This document shows, one piece after another, positions 15,883 through 24,846 of a stretch of 38,024 bases of DNA. The translations under genes and the position numbers were made by a program. This DNA is from CADDZO01 sp035294145 (lineage in GTDB: Bacteria > Chloroflexota > Dormibacteria > Dormibacterales > Dormibacteraceae): positions 1-38,024 of the forward strand of contig DATGLL010000100.1 of the NCBI GenBank assembly GCA_035294145.1, in the 5' to 3' direction. The notes beneath the pieces are model-generated. The model was not told the origin of the DNA and did no database searches. It saw nothing but the letters and a program-made list of their open reading frames with translations. The number at the start of each line of letters is the position of its first letter. Position 1 is the first letter of the stretch.

Positions 15883-16371
15883 GTGGACCCCGATACCCGG
15901 TGTCTCGATCCCGATCGGACGCACACCTTCCGCCTCCGCATCGTCCTGGGGCAGGTGACGCCCATCGAGGCGGAGGGCAACGCGCGGGACCTGGCCGACC
16001 TCCTCCGACAGGTGGGAACGGCGTTCGCCCGTCGGACCAGCGCGGTGGCCGGGCTGATCGAGCGGCTGGCGGGTCGTGGATGGCGGCTGGCGGCGGACGA
16101 CTCGGGGGGTGGCCGCGTGGCTCGCCCCACGCACGGCTTCGCTGGCCCGGATGGGTGGGCCCTGCCCGAGGAGGTGACGCTGGTCAAGGACGCCCTTCCC
16201 GCCCAGGTCGCCTCCGACCTGGACGACCTACGGGCCCCGGGGGCCGAGCTGGGGGTGGGGCTGTACGTGCGCATGGAGACCATGGACCTGCCCGCACGGG
16301 TGGTGGGCGGGGCGGTCGAGCTGGTCTACACGCCGAACGAGTACCTGGCCACCTTCTCGCCCGGGCCCTGA
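15883..16371 (+). CDS. Hypothetical protein
   Basis: 162 residues, not recognised. It starts with TFRLRIVLGQVTPIEAEGNARDLADLLRQVG, has an amphipathic helix with AVAGLIERLAGRGW, and ends with GAELGVGLYVRMETMDLPARVVGGAVELVYTPNEYLA. It appears soluble, with no signal peptide, membrane segment or Cys pairs. Codon use (G/C third positions) fits the rest of the window, so I take it as real. The GTG start is set by the TACCCT box 6 bases upstream. It converges on the broken L,D-transpeptidase, with only 12 bases between the two stops. Confidence 0.6.
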   Translation: MDPDTRCLDPDRTHTFRLRIVLGQVTPIEAEGNARDLADLLRQVGTAFARRTSAVAGLIERLAGRGWRLAADDSGGGRVARPTHGFAGPDGWALPEEVTLVKDALPAQVASDLDDLRAPGAELGVGLYVRMETMDLPARVVGGAVELVYTPNEYLATFSPGP

Positions 16372-16383
16372 GCCGGCCCCGAC

Positions 16384-17600
16384 TCAGTCCTCCACCACCG
16401 TCATGGCCCCGATCGTCGCCCAGGCGTGGAGCGTGTGCAGGGGGCCGTCAGGGATGTGCACGCAGCCACGGCTGGCGTCGGGGCCGTACTCCGACCCGGA
16501 CCGTAGGCGCTGGCCGGCTCCCAGGGTGCGCGGTGAAGGAAGGTGCCGTCGGGCACGAACTCCATGGCATCGTAGACCCAGGCCGGGTTGTGGGAGAAGG
16601 GGCTGCCCCGGGGCCAGGGCGAGACCATGTGGTAAGCGGGGTACTTGGCGAAGATGCGGAAGGTGCCGCGGTCGGTCGGAAGCTGCCGCCGCCCCGTCGT
16701 CACCGGAGCGGCCAAAAGGGAAGGTCCGTGGTCGTAGGCGACCAGGCGCTGGCTGGCCAGGTGCACGACGATGAGCCGGTCGGGTGCTTCGGCGATGCAG
16801 CCGCCCAACTGACGGCCCGGTCGACGGCGCCGGCCAGACCGTCGAACGCCTGCTGGAGCTCCACCACCGCCTGGTCCATGTGCACGTCGTCCTGCTCGCG
16901 CTCGGCCGCTTGCACGTCGGCGCGGGCCACCACGTCGCCCGTCACCCAGAGGCTCGTCGCCTGGTCGAGCAGGCCGGGAGGGCGGCCCAGGAGCTGGTCG
17001 GCACGGACCCGGGCGTCGAGGCGGTGCTGGATCGTGGCCGGGGCGGCCCGCACCGCGGCGACGACGGCGTCGTGTTGCTCCAGCTGGTGCGGGTGCTGCA
17101 GGGCGAGGAAGGCCCGGCCCCAGGCCAGCGCCTGGGGTGCAGGATCGGTGCGCAGCCCCGTCCGTTGCGCGGTGGCCAGGGCCGACTGCAGGCCCGTCAC
17201 CATCTCCGCCACGTCCCGGGGCCGGCCCTGCGCGTCCAGGCCGCCCGCGGCCTGTGCGAGGCGGTCGCGGACCTGCGCCAGCCGGGCGGTGGCGGCGTAG
17301 TTGGGGCCACTCAGCTCCTGGGGCCGGGACAGGGCCGCCTCGGCCGCCGTCGGGCGTCGCGAGGGCCCGCTCGTGGGCCACGGCTCCCAGCCGCTCTGGC
17401 CGCCCGAGAGGGTCGATCGCCAGGGCCGGCCGGGCCGGGGTGTAGCTGGCGGCCGGCACCCCGGCCCGCTCGTCGTTCCCCCAGCGCTGCTCCAATGTCG
17501 ACGCTCGCGCCTCGAAGGCTGCGGCGTTGGCCGCGCCCGGCCCGATCACCGCCACCATCCCCAGCGCGGCGCCGAGGGCCACCCGAACCCGACGCTCCAC
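16384..17600 (-). pseudogene. L,D-transpeptidase (YkuD), broken by three frame changes
   Basis: Read from GTG 17600, residues 1-30 form a signal peptide (RVRVALGAALGMVAVIGPGAANA). After about 80 codons the frame breaks at the GGG run at 17352-17354; removing one base restores AEAALSRPQELSGPNYAA and a helical domain of about 170 residues. Near 16793-16805 the frame changes back, giving the YkuD domain: LIVVHLASQRLVAYDHG, PVTTGRRQLPTDRGTFRIFAK and FLHRAPWEPASAYGPG. A third break at about 16487-16506 separates this from the catalytic end, DASRGCVHIPDGPL, whose Cys codon is 16462-16464; the stop is at 16384. All key motifs survive, so this is either a recently decayed gene or a set of sequence errors. 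An intact product would cross-link peptidoglycan outside the membrane. Confidence 0.8.
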
Positions 17601-17769
17601 TCCACACTGCACGACGACGCTCGCAGCTTCGATGTTCCGAAAGCCGCCGGACCGGGGCGTCCGCGAATGGGCGAGGGCACCGGGCACGCCTCCCGCCGCC
17701 TCGACTCCGGCGACACCCGGCCCTGACGGCCCGGGCGCGGACGGGGCCGCGGTCGCGCCGGGGGAGGGC

Positions 17770-20700
17770 CTAGCGACCGCTGGGCTCGGGGGCCGTCTCC
17801 GGTTCGGGGGGCGTCTCCGCCATCGGAGCCGCCGACGGTGCTGGAGCTGCCGGCTGCGGTGCCGGGGCCGCGACCGGCACGATCTGGCGAAAGCCTCGCA
17901 GCGCCGCGTCCCAGTCCGCGAGCAGCTCGGCGGCGCGCTGGCTGCCGGTGCGCCGGTGGTGTTCCTCGACCAGGGCGCGCAGCTGATCGGCGTCCTCGGG
18001 AGGGACGGACCGCGCCACCACGCTCTCGGTGTTGAGCTGCCGGTACTCCCGAACGTAGGCGATGCCGCCGGTCATGCCGGCGCCCACGTTCCATCCCACC
18101 GGACCCAGCGAGACCGCGATCCCCCCGGTCATGTACTCGCAGAAGTGGTCGCCGGCCCCCTCGACCACCGCCACCGCTCCCGAGTTGCGCACGCAGAAGC
18201 GCTCGCCCGCCCGGCCGGCCAGGAAGAGCATCCCCCCGGTGGCGCCGTAGAGGCAGGTGTTGCCGGCCAGCACGGGATCGCGGGCCCCGTCCTCGGCGAA
18301 CGGCTTGACGACGATCACGCCGCCGCCCATCCCCTTGCCGACGTAGTCGTTGGCCTCACCTTCCAACACCAGCTCCACCCCGTCGTCGAGCCAGGCGCCG
18401 AAGCTCTGCCCGGCGCTGCCGCGGTAGCACCGTCGCTCGCCCTGCAGGTCCGCGCCGACGGCTCGATAGGAGTTGTCGATGGTGCCGCTGGGCGGGGATC
18501 CCATGGGCAGCTCGCCGTTCCGCTCCCAGCTCCGACGACGCGGGGCGTTCGGATCGGACGGGGGGCGCAGGATGAAGCTCAGGTCCAGGCTGAGGTCGTT
18601 GCTCAGCTCGCGAAGCAGCTCGACCCGGCCCACGACCTCGTCGAGGGTGCGAGCGCCGACCAGGGCCAGGTACTCGCGGGCCTCCTCGGCGATCAGCGTC
18701 AGGTAGGTGATCACGTCCTCGGGCCGACCGGTGAACTTCGCCCGCAGGTCCTCGCGTTGGGTGGCGATGCCGGTCGGGCAGGTGTTGAGGTGGCACTGAC
18801 GGGCCATGTCGCAGCCGAGCGCGACCATGACCCCGGTGCCGAAGCCGAACTCCTCCGCCCCCAGCATGGCCGCGATCACGATGTCCCGTCCGCTGCGGAG
18901 CCCCCCGTCGGTCCTGAGCGAGACGCGCTCGCGCAGGCGCTGCTCGACCAGCACCTGCTGGGTCTCGGCAAGGCCCAGCTCCCATGGGACCCCGGCGTTC
19001 TTGATCGACGAGAGGGGGGAGGCCCCGGTCCCGCCCGAGTGGCCGCTGATCAGGATGTAGTCGGCGTGGGCCTTGGCCACGCCGGCCGCGATCGTCCCCA
19101 CGCCGGCCTCGGCCACCAGCTTCACGCCTACCCGAGCTCGAGGGTTGATCGCCTTCAGGTCGTAAATGAGCTGGGCGAGGTCCTCGATCGAATAGATGTC
19201 GTGGTGGGGGGGCGGCGAGATGAGCTGCTGACCAGCCTGCGCATGCCGCAGCCGCGCGATCAGGCTGGTCACCTTGATCCCGGGCAGCTGCCCTCCCTCC
19301 CCCGGCTTCGAGCCTTGGGCGATCTTGATCTCCAGCTCGTCGGCCCGACGCAGGTACCGAGGGGTCACGCCGAAGCGGGCCGAGGCCACCTGCTTGATCC
19401 GGTTGTCGCGACGGGGGCCGGGCATCTCGTAGTCGTCCGGATCCTCTCCTCCCTCGCCCGAGTTGGAACGGGCGCCCATCTCGTTCATGGCCACGGCCAA
19501 GGTGGTGTGCGCCTCTGGCGAGAGCGCGCCCAGCGACATCGCCGTGGAGATGAAGCGCTTACGGATCTCGGTCGCCGGCTCGACCTCCTCCAGGGGCGTC
19601 GGGGTCGAGGCGGGCACGACCTCGAGCAGGTCGCGGAGCTCCTGCGGAGGCCCCATCGTGGACAGCTCGCGCCACCGACGGTACTCCTCCTGGCTGCCGG
19701 TCCGGGCCGCCTTCTGGGCCGCCCGAACTGCCAGCGGGTTGTAGGCGTGGAACTCACCCGACTTGCGGAACCGGACCCTCCCGTGGTCGGGCAGGGCGTC
19801 CTTGCCCGTTGGTTCCTCGGTTGGCTCCCAGGCCAGGCGTTGCCAATCGCGCAGACGTCGCTCGAGGTCGGCGAAGGAGGCGCCGCCGATGCGCGAGGGG
19901 ACCGTGGGGAGGCAGAGCTGCATCACCTCCGCTCCCAGCCCCAATGCCTCGTAGACGTGGGCCCCGCAATAGGAGGCGACGCAGGAGATGCCCATCTTGG
20001 ACATGACCTTGAGGAGGCCGTGCTCCAGGGCGTGACGGTAGCGGAGCTGGGCCTCCTCCCCGCCCAGGAGGTGGGCCTGGGCCAGGGCCAGGTAGGGATG
20101 GACGGCGCCAGCGCCGGTGCTGATCAGACAGGCCACGTCGTGCACGTCAACGGCGTCACCGGCGATGGCCACCAGATCCTTCTGCATGCGCTGGCCACAT
20201 CGGAGCAGAGCCTCGTGCACCGCCCCCACGGCCAGGGCCATGGGGATCGGCAGCCGTCGAGGCCCGGCCCTCCGGTCGCTCAGGGCCACGATGCCGTGCT
20301 TCGCCTCCTCGGCCTCACGGCACAGACGTTCGATCGCGCTCCGCAGATCCTCGTCTGGGCCGACCGTGGCGTCCAGGACGGTTGCCCGTTCCAGGACGTG
20401 GGCTAGCTCGCCTGCCCCCAGGACGGGCGAGTCCAGCTCCAGCAGGGTGTCGGCCAGGCCGACGGCGGCGGGATGGAGCCGTCGCTGGAGGCGGTCACCG
20501 GCCTCGTTCTCCGGGCCCAGGGTTCGTCCCCGAGCGCCTAGCGTCATCCGCAAGGACATCACCGAGCGCTCGCGCAGGGGGTCGATGGCCGGGTTCGTCA
20601 CCTGGGCGAAGCGCTGGCGGAGGTGGTTGTAGATCCGCCGCGGCGTCCTGCCCAGGGAGGCGATGGGGATGTCGTCGCCCATGGAGTAGGTGGGCTCGAG

Positions 20701-22077
20701 CCCGTCCTCGGCCATGGACTGGATCACGATCCGGACGTCCTCGGCTCCCCAGCCGAACATGCGCTGGCGACGTGCCAGGTGGGTGGGGACCTCAGCCTCG
20801 ACGGGTCGGTGCTCGACCGGGACCAGCACCCGGTCCGCCAGCAGCCCGTAGTCGTGGCGGGCGGCGACGTGCTCCTTGGCCTCCCGGTCGCGGTAGACGA
20901 CGCCCTCGCGGACGTCCACCAGGATGATCTGGCCGGGGCCCAGCCGGCCTCGCTCCACCACCTCGGACGGCTCCAGGGGGATGACCCCGGCCTCCGAGGC
21001 GGCCACCACCATGCCGTCCCGGGTGATCTGGTAGCGCACCGGCCGCAGCCCGTTCCGATCCAGGGCGGCGCCGGCCACGGTGCCGTCGGAGAAGGCCAGG
21101 GCGGCGGGGCCGTCCCAAGGCTCGAAGCGCGTGGACTGGAAGCGATAGAAATCGCGCACGCTCGGGGCCATGTCCGCGCGCCCCTCCCAGGCGGCCGGCA
21201 CCAGCGTCATCAACGCCTCGGCGACGTCGAACCCGCGCCGCACCAGGAGCTCCAGGACGTTGTCCAGGTTGGCGGAGTCGGAGCCCTCGGCCCAGACCAC
21301 CGGCCGCAGCTCCGCCGGCAGCTCGGCCTCGCGCGCTCGCATCCACGCTCGGTTGCCGCTCAAGGTGTTGATCTCACCGTTGTGTGCGAGGAGGCGGAAG
21401 GGCTGAGCGAGGCGCCAGTCCGGCAAGGTGTTGGTCGAGTAGCGCTGGTGGAAGACCGCGATCTGGCTCTCGGTCCTGGGGTCGGCCAGGTCCGGGTAGA
21501 AGGCAGCAAGGTGGGTGCCGGCCATCAGCCCCTTGTAGACCACCGTTCGGCACGAGCACGAGGGGAGGTACATGCGCACCCCCTCCGCCTCGGCCCGTCG
21601 CTCCGCCAGCCGACGAGCGCGGTAGAGGAGGTCCTCCCACTCGTCCTCGTCGACCTCGGGACGACCGATGAGGGCTTGCCAGATGGTCGGCATCCGCTCT
21701 CGCGCTCGGGTGCCGAGGCTGTCCACGTCGACCGGTGTTCGACGCCAGTCGAGGACGCGGAGGCCGGCCTGAGCCACAGCGTCGGCCAGCAGGTTGCGAG
21801 CGCGATCGTCCCACTCGAAGAGGACCGCCACGGCGGTGTCCTCCCCGAGCAGACGACGGGGGATCTGGATCAGGAGGCCGGCGCCATCGCCGCTCTTGCC
21901 GTCAGCGTCCAGGCCTCCCCGGTGACTCAACCGGGCGAGTGCGATGGTTCCCAGCTCAACCACCCGGTGGCTGGGCCCGACGGTGGGGGTGGCCACGAAG
22001 CCCATGCCGCACGCGGCACGGCCCGCCGGCAGCTCACCCGCCCAGGCGGCGTGGGAAGACACGTCGAGGGAGGGCAT
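17770..22077 (-). CDS. gltB: Glutamate synthase large subunit
   Basis: 1435 residues. It takes the amide from glutamine and makes glutamate from 2-oxoglutarate. The chain starts with a 22-residue propeptide before Cys23 (ACGMGFVA), the N-terminal nucleophile of the type II amidotransferase. The FMN-binding synthase domain shows IKIAQGSKPGEGGQLPG and SGHSGGTGASPLSSIKNAG. The 3Fe-4S cysteines follow near residue 1086 (CDMARQCHLNTC), then the GxG-repeat C-terminal domain and a Pro/Ala-rich tail. The ATG at 22077 is chosen because TACGCT lies 11 bases upstream and the propeptide length fits; ATG 22101 is possible. The PucR-type gene lies directly upstream. No gltD, the NADPH-handling small subunit, follows; the next gene is the broken transpeptidase. 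Confidence 0.96.
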   Translation of the reverse strand: MPSLDVSSHAAWAGELPAGRAACGMGFVATPTVGPSHRVVELGTIALARLSHRGGLDADGKSGDGAGLLIQIPRRLLGEDTAVAVLFEWDDRARNLLADAVAQAGLRVLDWRRTPVDVDSLGTRARERMPTIWQALIGRPEVDEDEWEDLLYRARRLAERRAEAEGVRMYLPSCSCRTVVYKGLMAGTHLAAFYPDLADPRTESQIAVFHQRYSTNTLPDWRLAQPFRLLAHNGEINTLSGNRAWMRAREAELPAELRPVVWAEGSDSANLDNVLELLVRRGFDVAEALMTLVPAAWEGRADMAPSVRDFYRFQSTRFEPWDGPAALAFSDGTVAGAALDRNGLRPVRYQITRDGMVVAASEAGVIPLEPSEVVERGRLGPGQIILVDVREGVVYRDREAKEHVAARHDYGLLADRVLVPVEHRPVEAEVPTHLARRQRMFGWGAEDVRIVIQSMAEDGLEPTYSMGDDIPIASLGRTPRRIYNHLRQRFAQVTNPAIDPLRERSVMSLRMTLGARGRTLGPENEAGDRLQRRLHPAAVGLADTLLELDSPVLGAGELAHVLERATVLDATVGPDEDLRSAIERLCREAEEAKHGIVALSDRRAGPRRLPIPMALAVGAVHEALLRCGQRMQKDLVAIAGDAVDVHDVACLISTGAGAVHPYLALAQAHLLGGEEAQLRYRHALEHGLLKVMSKMGISCVASYCGAHVYEALGLGAEVMQLCLPTVPSRIGGASFADLERRLRDWQRLAWEPTEEPTGKDALPDHGRVRFRKSGEFHAYNPLAVRAAQKAARTGSQEEYRRWRELSTMGPPQELRDLLEVVPASTPTPLEEVEPATEIRKRFISTAMSLGALSPEAHTTLAVAMNEMGARSNSGEGGEDPDDYEMPGPRRDNRIKQVASARFGVTPRYLRRADELEIKIAQGSKPGEGGQLPGIKVTSLIARLRHAQAGQQLISPPPHHDIYSIEDLAQLIYDLKAINPRARVGVKLVAEAGVGTIAAGVAKAHADYILISGHSGGTGASPLSSIKNAGVPWELGLAETQQVLVEQRLRERVSLRTDGGLRSGRDIVIAAMLGAEEFGFGTGVMVALGCDMARQCHLNTCPTGIATQREDLRAKFTGRPEDVITYLTLIAEEAREYLALVGARTLDEVVGRVELLRELSNDLSLDLSFILRPPSDPNAPRRRSWERNGELPMGSPPSGTIDNSYRAVGADLQGERRCYRGSAGQSFGAWLDDGVELVLEGEANDYVGKGMGGGVIVVKPFAEDGARDPVLAGNTCLYGATGGMLFLAGRAGERFCVRNSGAVAVVEGAGDHFCEYMTGGIAVSLGPVGWNVGAGMTGGIAYVREYRQLNTESVVARSVPPEDADQLRALVEEHHRRTGSQRAAELLADWDAALRGFRQIVPVAAPAPQPAAPAPSAAPMAETPPEPETAPEPSGR

Positions 22078-22088
22078 CAATGCTTGAA

Positions 22089-22125
22089 AGCGTACGTGCA
22101 TCAATGGACAAGGTGCTAGTCCTTG
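22089..22125 (-). promoter_or_regulatory. Putative gltB promoter and operator
   Basis: On the minus strand TACGCT (22094-22089) is a -10 candidate 11 bases before the ATG. Fourteen bases further upstream is the inverted repeat CAAGG-N7-CCTTG (22109-22125), centred about 36 bases before the expected transcription start. That position suits an activator or a blocking repressor. Confidence 0.35.
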
Positions 22126-22213
22126 GGCACGAAAAGCGATCCCGCGCGCTCGTCCGCAGGCCACAATCGCGAATGGTGGCTTTCCCGACCAAGGAGGCTC
22201 GGTGGGCCCCACG

Positions 22214-23953
22214 CTACGGCCCGAGGAGGTGCTGAACCCGGAGCGCCACCATCAGGTTGAGGCGGGTCTCGGGGTCGTCGAGATCGGCGCCCGAGATCTC
22301 GCGGATGCGGTCCAGGCGGTAGCGGAGGGTGTTGGGGTGGATGCGCAGCCGCCGGGCCGCGGCCTGCTGCTCGCCGGTCTCCAGGTAGGCCCTGAGGGTG
22401 GCGAGCAAGGTTCCTCCACGGCTTTGGTCGTGCTCGATGAGCGCCCCCAGGTGGCGGTTCACGAACTCAACCAGCCGTTCGTCGCTGACCCCGGCCAGCA
22501 GCCCGGTGAGCCCGAAATCGGGCACGATCACCACCTGGCCCCAACGCTTGAAGCGGGCCAGCGTGTCCATGACCGCGCGGACCTCACGGTGGGCGGTGGG
22601 CACCCCGGCCGGCGCCTCCACCGGGGTGCTGAAGCCGACCGAGACGGTGAATCCAGGCTTCCAGTCGGCCACCGCGGCCTGCACCTGTCGCCCCAGGGAA
22701 CGGGTGGCTGCCTCAGGATCGTGCCCATCCGGCCCCAGGGGAAGGAGGGCAAGCACGCTGTCGGAGCGACCGCCGATCAGCGCTCGTGGATAGGTGGATC
22801 GGATGACGCCGGCGGTGCGCCGCAGCAATTCCCGCTTGAGGCCCTGGATGGCGTCCTCGCCGATCTGACGCGTGCGCAGGAACCCTCGGAAGTCGTCGAT
22901 GTCGACGATCATCAGCACGTGACGCCCGGCCAGCGGGTAGCCGAGGTGCCTGGCTCGGCGCTGGGCGGCGGCGTCGTCGCCGTAGGTGCCGTGAAGGAGG
23001 TCGTCGAGGTACTCTCCCCGGACCTGTCCCTCGACCTCCGCGACCTCGCGCTCCTTGATCAAGGCCAGCGCCATGGCCGTGGCGGCTTGCTCGACGGCCA
23101 TGAAGGCCAGCTCCTCGTTGTCCGGCGGGTGATCCAGGATCGAGATGATCCCCAGCAACTGGTTGGCGGCCAGGACGGGGGCGATGATGCGGGAGCGGTT
23201 CATGCCCAGGTGGGGGAAGGGAGGGACCTTCATCGGCCGCCGGCTCTCGGTCACCTCGCGCAGCACCTGCTGGATCTGGGGGTCGTAGAGGACCCGGGGT
23301 GGAGTGCCCTGACGGGCGATGGTCTCCCGCCGATGAGGATCACCGCTGGCCGGCCCAGCATGGGCCAGGAGATGGAAGGAGGCGTCCTCGACCGCCACCC
23401 CGCTGCCCAGCAGCTCGGCCAAGGTCCGGCAGATCTCGGCCACGCCCTTGCCGTCCAGGATCAGGTCGGTGAAACGACGGTGGACGTCGAGCGAGTACTT
23501 GAGGCGCCAGTGCTCGGCGTTGATGATCCGCTCTAGCAGTGGCTCCATCAGATCGCTCCAGGGGACGTCGGCCGCGATCGTGAAGAGCGGGAGCGCCGCC
23601 GCGTCTGCCTCGGCCACCATCTCCTCCGGCACCTGCTCCAGGTACCGCCCCAGCTTGAGGACCAGGCCCGACCCCCCGCTGCTCGCGACCGAGTCCACCA
23701 ACCGGAGCTGGGCGGCGCGGTCGTCCTTGATCGGGAAGCCGGTGGTGAGCAAGAGCTCCCCGGGCCGGAGTCGTCCCGGGGTCTCCGGCGTCTCCATGAC
23801 CCGGACCCATTGGATCTGGCGATCGAGCCCGGCTTGGCCCGCGATCAGCGCCGCCTCCGCGAAGCCACCGAAGCTCATGGCCTCGCGCACGGTCGGGGGC
23901 GGAACCCGGCCTTCGACGTCGATCGGCTCCGGAGCTGGCAGGGCGGAACTCAT
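22214..23953 (-). CDS. PucR-family transcriptional regulator
   Basis: 579 residues. The N-terminal PucR domain begins PPPTVREAMSFGGFAEAALIAGQAGLDR and contains PGRLRPGELLLTTGFPI. The middle has a GAF-like ligand domain and a GGDEF-like region (LMIVDIDDFRGFLRTRQIG). The C-terminal helix-turn-helix reads LETGEQQAAARRLRIHPNTLRYRLDRI. Such proteins usually control purine, amino acid or nitrogen metabolism genes beside them. Its stop is 137 bases before gltB on the same strand, so control of glutamate synthesis by nitrogen status is a reasonable inference. The ATG at 23953 is preferred over upstream in-frame starts because the family's N-terminus begins shortly after it and a TAATCT box lies 11 bases upstream. 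Confidence 0.9.
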   Translation of the reverse strand: MSSALPAPEPIDVEGRVPPPTVREAMSFGGFAEAALIAGQAGLDRQIQWVRVMETPETPGRLRPGELLLTTGFPIKDDRAAQLRLVDSVASSGGSGLVLKLGRYLEQVPEEMVAEADAAALPLFTIAADVPWSDLMEPLLERIINAEHWRLKYSLDVHRRFTDLILDGKGVAEICRTLAELLGSGVAVEDASFHLLAHAGPASGDPHRRETIARQGTPPRVLYDPQIQQVLREVTESRRPMKVPPFPHLGMNRSRIIAPVLAANQLLGIISILDHPPDNEELAFMAVEQAATAMALALIKEREVAEVEGQVRGEYLDDLLHGTYGDDAAAQRRARHLGYPLAGRHVLMIVDIDDFRGFLRTRQIGEDAIQGLKRELLRRTAGVIRSTYPRALIGGRSDSVLALLPLGPDGHDPEAATRSLGRQVQAAVADWKPGFTVSVGFSTPVEAPAGVPTAHREVRAVMDTLARFKRWGQVVIVPDFGLTGLLAGVSDERLVEFVNRHLGALIEHDQSRGGTLLATLRAYLETGEQQAAARRLRIHPNTLRYRLDRIREISGADLDDPETRLNLMVALRVQHLLGP

Positions 23954-23964
23954 GCGCAAGGTCC

Positions 23965-23997
23965 AGATTAGCAATGTGACTGTACGCCAATGTGAGT
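23965..23997 (-). promoter_or_regulatory. Putative pucR-type promoter with direct repeats
   Basis: TAATCT on the minus strand (23970-23965) is 11 bases before the ATG. Immediately upstream are two direct copies, read on the plus strand as CAATGTGACT (23972-23981) and CAATGTGAGT (23988-23997), with a 16-base period. They occupy the -35 and spacer region, so a bound protein would compete with RNA polymerase, which suggests autorepression. Confidence 0.4.
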
Positions 23998-24045
23998 CGG
24001 CAACCGCTTGTGTGCTTTCCACTAGGCGCCGGCGGAAGGCGATCC

Positions 24046-24051
24046 TAGGCT
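24046..24051 (+). promoter_or_regulatory. Putative -10 box, leaderless start
   Basis: TAGGCT 7 bases before ATG 24059, with no Shine-Dalgarno sequence. Confidence 0.35.
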
Positions 24052-24058
24052 CCAGGGC

Positions 24059-24256
24059 ATGGGTGGCACGGAGGGTCCCGTGTGCCCGCAGCATGCGGGG
24101 GAGGTGCGGATGACGCTGGTGACGCTGCACTCCGAGCACGGCCGACCCGGCGAAGTGATGGGGGCGTATCGGTGCCCGCAGTGCGGGCACGAGCGCCGGT
24201 TGCCGATCGACATCGGCGGCGAGCCGGGCCCGCTCGTGTCCGGCGGAGGCGCGTAG
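24059..24256 (+). CDS. Small zinc ribbon protein
   Basis: 65 residues. CPQH near residue 9 and CPQCGHERRLP near residue 40 give a C-x2-H / C-x2-C set suited to one zinc ion; between them is a short beta-like stretch (MTLVTLHSEHGRPGEV). Function unknown; such ribbons often bind nucleic acid or a partner protein. The ATG at 24059 keeps the first Cys-His pair and has TAGGCT 7 bases upstream; ATG 24110 has GAGG nearby but would lose that pair. It is divergent from the PucR-type gene, with about 100 bases shared between them. Confidence 0.55.
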   Translation: MGGTEGPVCPQHAGEVRMTLVTLHSEHGRPGEVMGAYRCPQCGHERRLPIDIGGEPGPLVSGGGA

Positions 24257-24284
24257 GGCCGGCCCGGACCGGGTCGGTACCGGC

Positions 24285-24668
24285 TCAGGCGTCGGGCCGT
24301 CGCAGCTCCAGGAAGTCGGCGACGTGGAAGAGGCGCAGCACGAGGCGGGCCGGGAAGGGGACGGCCGCCCGGCCCTCGTCTCGGAACAGCCGGGGGCTTC
24401 CGAGCTGCTCGGTCCTCCCCCGCGTGATGATCTCGCAGCTGCCGGCCGCGCGCACGTTCTTCACCCACTCCGCGTCGCGACCGTAGGTGAGCGCCACCAC
24501 GTACCCGTCCGCCGTCGGGAAGACGTTGACCGGTGTTCGGTATCGCCGGCCGGAGCGTCTGCCCACGTGCAGCACGACGCCGAAGCCGGGCAGATGGGCC
24601 GCCGGCCCGAGGGTGAGGCGGTTGGTCACGCGCCGGTTGAAACCGGCCATCCTTCGTCCGAGAGGCAT
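24285..24668 (-). CDS. Deazaflavin (F420)-dependent nitroreductase-family protein
   Basis: 127 residues of the Ddn/DUF385 family, a small split beta-barrel that binds F420. Typical blocks are NRLTLGPAAHLPGFGVVLHVGRRSGRRYRTPVNVF, then DGYVVALTYGRDAEWVKNVRAAGSCEI and the ending PRLVLRLFHVADFLELRR. These enzymes use reduced F420 to reduce varied substrates; the true substrate is usually unknown. GGAGG lies 7 bases before the ATG, one of the few clear Shine-Dalgarno sites here. It converges with the zinc ribbon gene (28 bases between stops). Its presence suggests the host makes F420. Confidence 0.9.
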   Translation of the reverse strand: MPLGRRMAGFNRRVTNRLTLGPAAHLPGFGVVLHVGRRSGRRYRTPVNVFPTADGYVVALTYGRDAEWVKNVRAAGSCEIITRGRTEQLGSPRLFRDEGRAAVPFPARLVLRLFHVADFLELRRPDA

Positions 24669-24846
24669 GAGGGTTCCTCCGTGGGCGGGCTCGGCGTCCG
24701 GCGGAGCGTGCCGGGCCCCTCTACGCGACCGGCGTCGAGGGGCTCCACCGGCTTCCCGCCTCCTTGTCCCGGCTCGACATCCCGGTGAAGGACCTACGGC
24801 TGGAGGATACCGGGCGGCGGGTCACGACCCGACCATGGAGAGAGGG

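Noticed and set aside
17527..20406. Plus-strand open frame of 959 codons
   Set aside because: It lies opposite gltB, which has full domain support, and its translation is Arg/Gly/His-rich shadow sequence.
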